The notes beneath the pieces are model-generated. The model worked only from the letters and a program-made list of their open reading frames with translations, did not search any database and was not told the origin of the DNA. The translations under genes and the position numbers were made by a program. DNA of 25,355 nucleotides, from positions 1-25,355 of the forward strand of contig CAYPCH010000047.1 in NCBI GenBank assembly GCA_964409165.1, written 5' to 3'. Source of the DNA: CAYPCH01 sp964409165. GTDB lineage: Bacteria > Bacillota > Clostridia > Acetivibrionales > Acetivibrionaceae. This document shows positions 15,851-24,445 of the stretch, in pieces. Each line of letters begins with the position of its first letter. Position 1 is the first letter of the stretch.

Positions 15851-15877
15851 AAGTTAAAATGCTACGAATTTTAACTT
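15851..15877 (+). other. Hairpin after the hydrolase gene
   Basis: AAGTTAAAAT (15851-15860) and ATTTTAACTT (15868-15877) are perfectly complementary over a 7-nt loop, 27 nt after the stop codon. There is no T tract directly after it, so it is at best a weak terminator or an mRNA 3' stabilising stem. A second small hairpin, AAGTAAA/TTTACTT, lies at 15954-15960/15969-15975. Confidence 0.5.
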
Positions 15878-15986
15878 AAGCAATTCATTTTAGAAACACC
15901 GAACCACAAAAAAAAGAAATAGTATGCATTAAAACATATAGATAACAAAGAGAAAGTAAACTAATGTATTTACTTAAAGAGTTATC

Positions 15987-16190
15987 TATATTGAATGCGA
16001 TAAAGATTTTACATCGCACTTCAATTTCCTTAGGAAAGTTGAAATATAACTTCTACTACAATTTTTACTTAACGCTTATTTGAAGCCAAATAGCGACGTG
16101 AAAAAAGTAGAACTAAATTTCACTAATTCCTTAATGCAACATCACGAAAATTAATTTCTTCAATGTAGAATCATTTTCGTGATTAGTATA
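15987..16190. mobile_element. MITE-like element X, copy 2, upstream of the megasynthase
   Basis: Ends 15987-16014 and 16163-16190 match those of copy 1 (11943-12129): the right 29 nt are identical, and the left 28 nt differ at about two positions. The left end extends into a hairpin (GCGAT/ATCGC flanked by TTGAA/TTCAA, 15991-16024) that recurs inverted at 2891-2924. Its middle contains a complete B element (16032-16131) that copy 1 lacks, so it looks like a nested insertion. It occupies much of the gap 15824-16288, which holds no convincing gene. Confidence 0.6.
16032..16131. mobile_element. Foldback MITE-like element B, copy 2 (nested)
   Basis: 100 bp, AGGAA to TTCCT, homologous along its length to 7541-7641. 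Shared blocks include ATATAACTTC near the left, TTATTTGA and GCCAAATAG at the centre, and AAAAAGT toward the right. The central stem here is CGC/GCG (16073-16075/16093-16095) where the other copy has GCC/GGC, so pairing is kept although the bases differ. Confidence 0.65.
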
Positions 16191-16192
16191 AT
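16141..16192 (+). promoter_or_regulatory. Inverted repeat and -10 box upstream of the megasynthase
   Basis: ATCACGAAAAT (16141-16151) and ATTTTCGTGAT (16173-16183) form a perfect 11-bp inverted repeat with a 21-nt spacer. Just after it is TATAAT (16187-16192), a consensus -10, with a poor -35 (TGTAGA, 16164-16169) at 17 nt. A poor -35 overlapped by a symmetrical site would fit an activator-dependent promoter. The right arm lies inside the 29-bp sequence shared with the KASIII operon upstream region, where the left arm is absent. Confidence 0.4.
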
Positions 16193-16288
16193 TTAAATGA
16201 AAAATAGAAATTGAAAATTGATTCTATGTTTTTCATTTATGGCTATAAGGTATTTGAGTTAAAATTATTTTTTTAGGGGGGCTTGGCT

Positions 16289-19200
16289 ATGAGTAGGTAT
16301 TACTATCCTGAAGAAAGAATAGCAATAGTTGGTATGGGAGGATTATTTCCTCACGCGGATAATGTTCAGATATTTTGGGAAAATGTACTTGATAAGAAAG
16401 TATCAATAAAAGATGTGCCAGATCACATGATACATAGTAATGTTTTCTACAGACCTGAAGCAAGAGGGAAAATAAGTAAAAATAACAAAACATATACTAA
16501 AATAGCAGCCATACTTGATGTGGAGAATTATGCGGAGCTAAGCAAAAAATTCAGAATACCACCTGCAGTAGCTGAGCATATGGATCCAAACCAACATGTA
16601 GCTCTTTACTGTGTAGATCAGGCTCTTCAAACCTTGAAGGGTCCGATTCCAAAAGAACGTACGGCAGTTATCCTCGGTAATGGAGCACCAGGCAGAAGTT
16701 ATAATAATATAATAAAAAGGAACTACTATTCAAGAATAGAATATAGCTTGCTAAATAATCCCAGACTGACATCCCATATGAAAAAAGACGATATTGAAAA
16801 ACTTTTGTATGAACTTTCGGAGGATGTTTTGAAAGAAACTATTCCTGTAACTGAAGACAGTGCACCAGGTATGCTCCAAAACATAATTGCAGCAAGGGTT
16901 ACGAATGTATTTGACTTCCAAGGACCTTCGTTTGTAGTAGATGCTGCATGCGCATCTACTCTTGCAGCTACCTGTTGTGCAGTTACAGGACTTTTAAGCG
17001 GGGAATATGATGCAGCTGTTGTGGGAGCGGCTGAAGTAACAATGGATGAGAATCCTCTCGTTGTATTTTCCGGAAACAACACTCTTTCAGCTGAGGGTTC
17101 ATTTCCTTTTGATTCCCGTGCAAACGGTTTTGTAACTGGTGTTGGTGGAGGAGTGCTTATACTAAAAAGGCTGGGAGATGCCTTAAGGGATAATGACAAT
17201 ATTTTTGCACTTGTGTCCGGTTTTGGTCAGGGTAGCGACGGAAAAGGAAAATATATTGCAGCACCTAATGAAGATGGGCAGACAAGGGTTATAGAAAATG
17301 CGTGTCAAATGGCTGGATATCCAGTTGACACAATAGAGCTTATAGAGGCACACGGGACAGGAACAATTGTAGGGGATGTTGTTGAAATAAGTGCACTTAA
17401 AAAGGCTTTTACCAATCTTGGTGTTACAAGACAAAACTTTTGCGGTGTTGGTTCAGTCAAGTCGAACATAGGACACCTGAGATATGCTGCAGGGGTGCCT
17501 GGACTTATTAAGGCTTCCATGGCACTAAACAACAAAATACTTCCGCCTACTGCAAATATAAAGGAGATTAACCCCAAACTTGGTTTGGAAAAATCCCCCT
17601 TCTATATTCTGACAGATAAAAAAGAATGGAGTGGGACAAGTCTGCATCCTAGAAGGGCAAATGTTAGTGCGTATGGGTTTGGAGGTGCAGATTATCATAT
17701 CGCAATGGAAGAATTCAGACCTGAATTTTTGAAAAAAAGTTACGGCATGAGTAATCTGAATATAAATGCTACTATGGAGCACCGCATTAAGAACACAGAT
17801 GATTCCAAGGAGTTTGTATACTTTTCAGGCAATACAATAAAAGAATTGGATGAATTGTATAAAAAATTTAATGATAATGCGAAGGACGACCGGGATTTTA
17901 AACTTAACGTGTTTTTGCATAATTTGTCTGTGATGGTCAGGAAAGACTTAAGATTTGCGATAAGCGCCGGGTCTTTCGAAGAACTTAAAGAAAAATGGAT
18001 CAAGGTAAATGAGTTTCTTAAAGAAGGAAAATATGATAATGATGAAGCTTTGAGTTTAAAAGGTATATTTTTTGGAAAAGGTGAAAGGGCTAAACCGGAA
18101 AATATTGCATGGATGTTCCCGGGACAGGCATCACAGTATTCCAATATGCTGTCTGAATTATATGAGAACTGTCCGTCTATAAGGTCTTTGTATGCACAGG
18201 CAGATACCATATGGAATTCAAAATACGAGCATGACATATCATCCCTTATATTCGGAAGTAGTGAAGAGGATATTAATAAGCAGTTGAAGAACACAAAGAA
18301 CACCCATCCTGCTGTGTTCTTAAGTAATATAGCCATGTACAGGCTTTTGAGAGATTCAGGAGTAAGAGCTGATTACATGATAGGACACTCATTAGGTGAG
18401 ATTTCAGCTATCCATGCAAGTGGTATGCTTGACCTGAAGTCTTCTTTGGAACTTATCGGTGCAAGAGGGGGAGCTTTTGATGGTATAGATGAGAACAAGC
18501 GTGGCAGGATGATAAGTATAAGGGCTGAAATTGAAAAGACCCAAGAAATAATTTGTAAAAGCGGTTTGGATATTCATGTTGCCAATATTAATTCGCCTGA
18601 GCAGACAGTAGTTGGAGGCAGTGAGGAAGAACTTTCAAAGCTGGCTGAAATTCTTGGACAGCAAGGTACTAATTACACTGAACTGAATGTTTCCCATGCG
18701 TTCCACACATATCTTATGTCAGAAGCTGCAGATGTTTTTTATGAAAAAATTAAAGATATATGTTTTGAGACTCCTTGTACAAAAGTTATGGCTTGCCATA
18801 AAGAGAGCTTTTATCCTCAAGCCCAGAATGAAATTCAGGACATGCCGGTTTTTTTGAAGGAACAGATACTTTCACCTGTTAAATTCATAGATTCAGTTAA
18901 AAAGCTCTACGATGAGGGGGTAAGAGTATTTTTGGAAACCGGTCCATCTTCAGTACTCTCAAGCCTTGTAAAGAATATTCTGGCAGGAAAAGAGGTAAAA
19001 GTGATAGCATCAAACAATAGAAAGAGGAACTCTGTTGAATGCTATAAACAGGCTTTAGCTGAGCTTTTTGCCTGTGGTATTGAAATATGTCAGGTTCCTT
19101 TCGAAGGAGTGCATCAATTACCTTCAAGGCATGATTATAAGGAAGAAATATGTAAAGAGACATGTGTTGTTAACCCTATTGGCAGCAACAGTAAAGATTC

Positions 19201-22200
19201 CACTAAAGAAAGTATTGTTTACAGTGGTGTTTCCATAGGACTGCCCGGCTCTTTCAAAGAGATATTCTCAGAAGATAATTTCAAACTGCTTATGGAAGGT
19301 AAAAACCTCATTGAAATGCTTACCGACAGTGAGCGGGAGAACATGTTGGATCTGAATATTACAAGACTTATAAAAACTGAGGGAATTACAACTTTTAAAA
19401 AGATTTCAGCTATAAACGAAGTCATACAGTTGGCTGCAAAGTTTGGTAAGCTTGATATGCCAAAGGATTACCTTGTTGATGAAAAAGACCTGCGGCAGAT
19501 GACGATAACTTGGTGTGCAGCTGTTGCTGCAGGGTATGAGGCTTTAAAGGATGCAGGAATTCCTCTGATTAGAGAATATGTAAAAACAAGTACAGTAGCT
19601 TTGTTGCCGGGAAGATTGGTTTTACCTGAAGAAATGCAGGAAGGAACGGGAGTTATTTTTGCCAATGGTTTTTTGGGAATAGAGCCTTTTATATCTGAGG
19701 TTTCGAAGTATATTGCATATAAATTCGGCAAAAAGACGAGAAATGATTTGATTGACTTCTATGAATCGGTAATTACAAAAGTAAGTGATAGAGATGTGAA
19801 AAAACTGTTGACCGACTGGTTTAGTCTCCATTATTCAAGGCTTTTGTATAATGGAGGTGAGGAGGATGTTTACGAGTTTAGTAAAGATTTTATGGCATCC
19901 ATATCTTCGAGAGCCAACAACAGACTTGCTCAGTTCATAGGTGCAAAAGGTCCTAACTTCCATATAAGTGCTGCGTGTTCTTCAACGGCAAGTTCAGTGA
20001 CAATTGCTGAGGATATGATCCGCGGCGGTCATGCTGAGAGGATGATAATAATAGGGGCTGAGGATCCAACTTCAAAAGAAGCGTTTCCGTGGATTGGAGG
20101 CAGTTTTTTATGTATGGGTGCAGCTACTAGCTCATCAGATGTTTATAAGGCTGCCATACCTTTCGATAATAGAAGGAGTGGTATGATAATAGGATCGGGT
20201 GCTGTAGGTCTTATTATTGAAAAGGAAAAAGATGTTTCTAAAAGGGGAATGAACGGAATTTGCAGGATTGTAGGAACTCATGTTTTCAATACTGCGGGTC
20301 ACCAGACAAAAGTTGACAGTGCAAGGCACAGTATTGAGCTTGACAAGTTTATGTCCAGATTGGAAAAACAAGACGGTATTAACAGAATGAATATTGCCAG
20401 TAATACTGTATATTATTCAAATGAAACCTATTCATCGAAAAAAGGAGGATGCTCTTATGCTGAAAAGGCAGCTCTTAAGAAAAACTTTGGTGAAGGTTTC
20501 AGGGATATTAAAATTATTAATACAAAGGGAATGACTGGTCATACCATGGGTGCATCCGTAGAAGAAGCTGTAGCGGCTAAAGCTCTGCAATACCAGCAGA
20601 TACCTCCTGTTGTGAATTTCAGGGAGCCAGATCCGGAGCTTGAAGGGCTTAATTTGTCCCGTGGTGGTTCCTATAAATTTGAGTATATATTAAGGATGGT
20701 TGCGGCTTATGGAGGACAAGGGAATTACCACCTTTTGCAGAAAATTGCATCTGGAGATGATAGAATTTGCGATAATAGGGCATATGCAGAGTGGCTAAAA
20801 ACTATTACATCCTCGGAGGAAGGTCAGCTGAAAAAATACGGAAGGCTTCTTGTTGCAGAAGGAACAGGAAACCGGATTGATTCAAAAGCGTACAGCAACT
20901 TTGAGCAAGACGGCAAGGAAGAGGCTGTTGCAACATCCTTAAAGGAGAATGCTTCTGACAGGCAGAAGGTTTCGTTGCATCAATCGGATGTTGAAAGCAT
21001 TGTGCTGGAGATATATTCTGCTGTAACAAAATATCCAAAGGAAGTACTTGATCTTTCAATGGAAATTGAAGCGGACCTAGGTATTGATACAGTGAAACAG
21101 GCAACGGTAATTTCAATGCTTGCCGAAAAGTTTGATATATCGCCGAGTGAAGCTGTAAAAATATCCGATTTTAAAACCATCGGACAAATAGTAAAGATGG
21201 TGCAGGAAAAAGCAGGGACAGGTAAAAATGAAACCATAGCTGTAACTGACACAATTGACAGCAGTCCTTCTTTTAATGCATCTGCAAGAAGCTGTACTGA
21301 CGAAATATTGGAGATTATTTCTGAAATAACGAAATATCCTGTAAACATGCTGGATATAGATATGGAAATGGAAGCGGATTTAGGCATAGACACAGTTAAG
21401 CAGGCTACTGTATTTTCAATAATATGTGAGAAATATAGTATAAATGCTGACAATGCAGTAAATATTTCGTCATACCGGACAATTGCTTCGCTTATAGATT
21501 TTGTAAAATCGAGAATTGGTGATATGGAAAACATTCTAGTACAAAATGGAGACATTCTGGTACAAAATGAGAACATCAGAGGTGAAATTCAACAGCCTGT
21601 TGAAATAATAGGCGGTTCTCCGGGTGTAATGGAAATTGAAAGAAGTATTTTTAAAACCGATGCTAAAACCGATGCCAAGGGTGTAGAACAGGAGACGCTT
21701 GATATTATTTCCGGAATAACCGGATACCCGGTTGAAATACTTGAGAACGATATGGAAATTGAAGCAGACCTTGGTATTGATACAGTAAAGCAGGCTACAA
21801 TTTTATCGCTTATCTGTGAAAAGTTTGGGATATCGGTGCAAGAAAATATAAACATTTCCCAACTGACAACCATTGGCAAATTAATTGATTTCGTTAAAAA
21901 GGCATGCAACACTGAATTACAGGATTCCAGCTGTGTTGAAAAAGAAACCGGAGTTCAAAGCCCGCATGCAGAACCCACTTTGCATAAAGAACTTGGTATA
22001 CAAATTCCGGTCTTTATTGAAAAAAAGGCCGAGTCAAAAGACTTCAGCCTCAAGGGGAAGAACATATTGGTTATTGGGGATAACCAAAAAACAGTTGAAA
22101 TGACAGTCGGTCATTTAGGTAGTTTCACAGAAAATATAAAGAAATTTTTGTTCGACACAATAAAAGAGCAGGAACTTGAAAGCAGAGTCATTGAAGCTTT

Positions 22201-24445
22201 TAAAAGCCCTGTTGATGTAATTCTTGATTGTACAAGTATAGGAATTAGCATAGATTTTGACAGTATAAACAGGGATGAAGAAGAAAAAATGTTATTTAAC
22301 AGCAGTGAAGCAAGATTCGTATTTTATAAAAAAGTAATGGAAATTATTCCTGAGCCACAATTTAGAATTGTGTGTGCTGTATCAACCGATGGTTCTTTCG
22401 GGTATACAGAAGGTGGCAGTGCCGGTGAACCTTTTTATGGGGCTTTATGCGGATTTTACAAGGGGCTTAGAAAGGAATGGCCCAAATCTGTAATAAAAAT
22501 CATTGACATTGGTGCTAAAGGCAAGAGTGGTATTAAAAAGGATGAAGTTTTACTTTTAGCTGATGAGCTTAAGGTCACAGACAATGATTACGAAATAGGT
22601 TTTACTGGAGGTAAAAGGAGAGTTCTTGCAATAGACTATCTGGATAAAGCAGAAATGAAGAAGATAAATATGGAAAAAGGCACACATTATTTTATCACTG
22701 GAGGAGGCAGCGGTATTACAGCCGAAGTATTAAAACATGTGTCTCAAGAACTGGAGGGAAGCTTTACAATTATAGGAAGAACAAGACTTCCGAAGGATAT
22801 AGAGGAACTGGTTCTTTTGGATGAAGATTCTTTAAATAAAAAGAAAACCGAAATTTATGAACGGCTCCTAGAATCAGGAAGAAAGGCAACGCCGGCAATT
22901 ATTGAGGAAGAATATAACAACCTCTTGAAAGCCATATCAGTATTTAATCTTCTCAAGGAGATTGAAAAAATGGGTAGCAGGGCATTGTATATTCCTTGTG
23001 ATGTAAGAGACTATGATGGTTTAAGAACTGCTGTCAACGAAGCTGAAGGAAAGTTTGGACCGGTGAGAGCAGTAATTTATGCGGCTGGAATAGAGAAGAG
23101 CAGATTATTTGCTCAAAAGTCGATGCAAGAGTTCAGGGATGTGTTCTCGGTAAAGGCAAGAGGCATTTGCAACCTTTACAGGCTCATTGACAAAGAGAAA
23201 CTTAAAGTATTCTTGGCCTTTTCCTCTATATCAGGCAGGTTTGGAAATGAAAGCCAGATAGACTATTGTGCTGCAAACAGCTTTATAAACAGCTTTATTG
23301 AAAAGATCAGGTCTTCAAATAAAAGTATACATGCTTTAAGTATTGCATGGTCGGGATGGAAGGAAACAGGAATGGCCTGGAGGAATGAATTTGTAAGGAA
23401 GCATTCCGAAGAATTGGGAATGAACCTGATAGAACCTGACAGAGGAGCATGTGAGTTTGTTAATCTTATGACACATCGCTTATCGGTCGGAGAGGTGATT
23501 TTAAGCAAAGGACTTGGCGATTTTGCAGATAAGCAAATGTTCTGCGGCGATTATAAGGATACTCCTCTGATTGATTGGGTTACAAAAAAAGGTGACATAA
23601 TCGAAAAAGCTTTTAAAATATTTTCTGTAAAGAGGGATCCTATTATTGACCAGCACAGGCTTGGAACTACTCCGATTATGCCGGGAGTTGGCTTTATGGA
23701 AATGCTTGCCGAACACCACAGACTTAACTTTGGAATAAGCAAACACTATATTTACAGGAACATAAAATTTCATACACCTATGAAATTTTACCATGAAAAA
23801 CCTGGGGAAATAATTCTTGTTTCACGTCTGGCAAGAGAGCCCAGGAGTATGGAAGCAGTATTTTATACCCATTTTGAAACCAAATTCGGAGTTTCAAAAC
23901 TGACTGAGTTAAACAGTATGGCTATTGGCAATATACCCGGAGACTATGAATACTTGTATGCAATGAAGGATATTGAAAATGAATCTATGGAAGAGGGCTA
24001 TACCAGAGGAGCATTAGAGGCTCTTAACTCCAAAACTGACCAGTCCATGCGGTTAGGACCGTTATTTGTTGACGGGGAAAAGGAGAGCAACGTATTTAAG
24101 AGAAATGAAAAAGGAGCAGTATACTCAATAAAGTTGCCTAAGGAGCAAACTACGAACCCAGGATATCCACTGGATAAATTCCTTACAAATCCATCTTTTA
24201 TGGATTCTATTTTCCAAGCGTGCAGTGTGCATACCCAACTTAAAAACGACAGAGTATTTTTACCGTGGGAGGTTGAGGAATTCGGTGTATTGAAAGCGCC
24301 GAGGGAGCTATGCGGATACAAGGCTTATACAAAAGTAAAGGACGAGGATGATGAATGCAAAGTTTACGATGCTGTTCTTATGAATGAGCACGGTGAAATA
24401 TGCTACTATGCGAAGAATGTTGTTATGAGGCGGATAAATTTATGA
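16289..24445 (+). CDS. Iterative-type polyketide/fatty-acid megasynthase, KS-AT-KS'-ACP3-KR-DH
   Basis: 2718 residues, cytoplasmic. Domains: KS about 8-450 (Cys221 in DAACAST, His355 in HGTGT, His396 in KSNIGH, all intact); AT about 605-900 (FPGQ 610-613, Ser701 in GHSLGE, His806 in HAFHT); a second KS-like domain about 970-1490 (Cys1230 in SAACSST and His1418 in GHTMGAS kept, HGTGT replaced by SNETY at 1377-1381); three ACPs with ADLGIDTVKQ centred on Thr1601, Thr1702 and Thr1832; KR about 2130-2400 (GGGSGI 2138-2143, Ser2313, Tyr2326, Asn2330); double-hotdog DH about 2440-2718 (His2456, Asp2639-xxx-Gln2643). No ER, methyltransferase or thioesterase domain. The domain logic resembles PUFA synthases and HglE-like lipid synthases; the product is likely a hydroxylated or unsaturated chain. 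ATG 16289 has AGGGGGG 7 nt upstream; TTG 16283 is too close. It is followed by its likely activating transferase. Confidence 0.93.
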   Translation: MSRYYYPEERIAIVGMGGLFPHADNVQIFWENVLDKKVSIKDVPDHMIHSNVFYRPEARGKISKNNKTYTKIAAILDVENYAELSKKFRIPPAVAEHMDPNQHVALYCVDQALQTLKGPIPKERTAVILGNGAPGRSYNNIIKRNYYSRIEYSLLNNPRLTSHMKKDDIEKLLYELSEDVLKETIPVTEDSAPGMLQNIIAARVTNVFDFQGPSFVVDAACASTLAATCCAVTGLLSGEYDAAVVGAAEVTMDENPLVVFSGNNTLSAEGSFPFDSRANGFVTGVGGGVLILKRLGDALRDNDNIFALVSGFGQGSDGKGKYIAAPNEDGQTRVIENACQMAGYPVDTIELIEAHGTGTIVGDVVEISALKKAFTNLGVTRQNFCGVGSVKSNIGHLRYAAGVPGLIKASMALNNKILPPTANIKEINPKLGLEKSPFYILTDKKEWSGTSLHPRRANVSAYGFGGADYHIAMEEFRPEFLKKSYGMSNLNINATMEHRIKNTDDSKEFVYFSGNTIKELDELYKKFNDNAKDDRDFKLNVFLHNLSVMVRKDLRFAISAGSFEELKEKWIKVNEFLKEGKYDNDEALSLKGIFFGKGERAKPENIAWMFPGQASQYSNMLSELYENCPSIRSLYAQADTIWNSKYEHDISSLIFGSSEEDINKQLKNTKNTHPAVFLSNIAMYRLLRDSGVRADYMIGHSLGEISAIHASGMLDLKSSLELIGARGGAFDGIDENKRGRMISIRAEIEKTQEIICKSGLDIHVANINSPEQTVVGGSEEELSKLAEILGQQGTNYTELNVSHAFHTYLMSEAADVFYEKIKDICFETPCTKVMACHKESFYPQAQNEIQDMPVFLKEQILSPVKFIDSVKKLYDEGVRVFLETGPSSVLSSLVKNILAGKEVKVIASNNRKRNSVECYKQALAELFACGIEICQVPFEGVHQLPSRHDYKEEICKETCVVNPIGSNSKDSTKESIVYSGVSIGLPGSFKEIFSEDNFKLLMEGKNLIEMLTDSERENMLDLNITRLIKTEGITTFKKISAINEVIQLAAKFGKLDMPKDYLVDEKDLRQMTITWCAAVAAGYEALKDAGIPLIREYVKTSTVALLPGRLVLPEEMQEGTGVIFANGFLGIEPFISEVSKYIAYKFGKKTRNDLIDFYESVITKVSDRDVKKLLTDWFSLHYSRLLYNGGEEDVYEFSKDFMASISSRANNRLAQFIGAKGPNFHISAACSSTASSVTIAEDMIRGGHAERMIIIGAEDPTSKEAFPWIGGSFLCMGAATSSSDVYKAAIPFDNRRSGMIIGSGAVGLIIEKEKDVSKRGMNGICRIVGTHVFNTAGHQTKVDSARHSIELDKFMSRLEKQDGINRMNIASNTVYYSNETYSSKKGGCSYAEKAALKKNFGEGFRDIKIINTKGMTGHTMGASVEEAVAAKALQYQQIPPVVNFREPDPELEGLNLSRGGSYKFEYILRMVAAYGGQGNYHLLQKIASGDDRICDNRAYAEWLKTITSSEEGQLKKYGRLLVAEGTGNRIDSKAYSNFEQDGKEEAVATSLKENASDRQKVSLHQSDVESIVLEIYSAVTKYPKEVLDLSMEIEADLGIDTVKQATVISMLAEKFDISPSEAVKISDFKTIGQIVKMVQEKAGTGKNETIAVTDTIDSSPSFNASARSCTDEILEIISEITKYPVNMLDIDMEMEADLGIDTVKQATVFSIICEKYSINADNAVNISSYRTIASLIDFVKSRIGDMENILVQNGDILVQNENIRGEIQQPVEIIGGSPGVMEIERSIFKTDAKTDAKGVEQETLDIISGITGYPVEILENDMEIEADLGIDTVKQATILSLICEKFGISVQENINISQLTTIGKLIDFVKKACNTELQDSSCVEKETGVQSPHAEPTLHKELGIQIPVFIEKKAESKDFSLKGKNILVIGDNQKTVEMTVGHLGSFTENIKKFLFDTIKEQELESRVIEAFKSPVDVILDCTSIGISIDFDSINRDEEEKMLFNSSEARFVFYKKVMEIIPEPQFRIVCAVSTDGSFGYTEGGSAGEPFYGALCGFYKGLRKEWPKSVIKIIDIGAKGKSGIKKDEVLLLADELKVTDNDYEIGFTGGKRRVLAIDYLDKAEMKKINMEKGTHYFITGGGSGITAEVLKHVSQELEGSFTIIGRTRLPKDIEELVLLDEDSLNKKKTEIYERLLESGRKATPAIIEEEYNNLLKAISVFNLLKEIEKMGSRALYIPCDVRDYDGLRTAVNEAEGKFGPVRAVIYAAGIEKSRLFAQKSMQEFRDVFSVKARGICNLYRLIDKEKLKVFLAFSSISGRFGNESQIDYCAANSFINSFIEKIRSSNKSIHALSIAWSGWKETGMAWRNEFVRKHSEELGMNLIEPDRGACEFVNLMTHRLSVGEVILSKGLGDFADKQMFCGDYKDTPLIDWVTKKGDIIEKAFKIFSVKRDPIIDQHRLGTTPIMPGVGFMEMLAEHHRLNFGISKHYIYRNIKFHTPMKFYHEKPGEIILVSRLAREPRSMEAVFYTHFETKFGVSKLTELNSMAIGNIPGDYEYLYAMKDIENESMEEGYTRGALEALNSKTDQSMRLGPLFVDGEKESNVFKRNEKGAVYSIKLPKEQTTNPGYPLDKFLTNPSFMDSIFQACSVHTQLKNDRVFLPWEVEEFGVLKAPRELCGYKAYTKVKDEDDECKVYDAVLMNEHGEICYYAKNVVMRRINL
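21531..21572 (+). repeat. 21-nt tandem repeat in the ACP2-ACP3 linker
   Basis: Two adjacent 21-nt units beginning acattct (21531-21551 and 21552-21572) differ at only a few bases and encode ILVQNGD and ILVQNEN. A 12-nt unit aaaaccgatgct/aaaaccgatgcc follows at 21653-21676 (KTDA twice). Both keep the frame and lengthen the linker, so spacing between these carriers appears free to vary. Confidence 0.75.

Noticed and set aside
21885..22103. 72-codon + strand open frame within the megasynthase
   Set aside because: Out of frame with an uninterrupted domain-bearing gene, and it shows no motif of its own.
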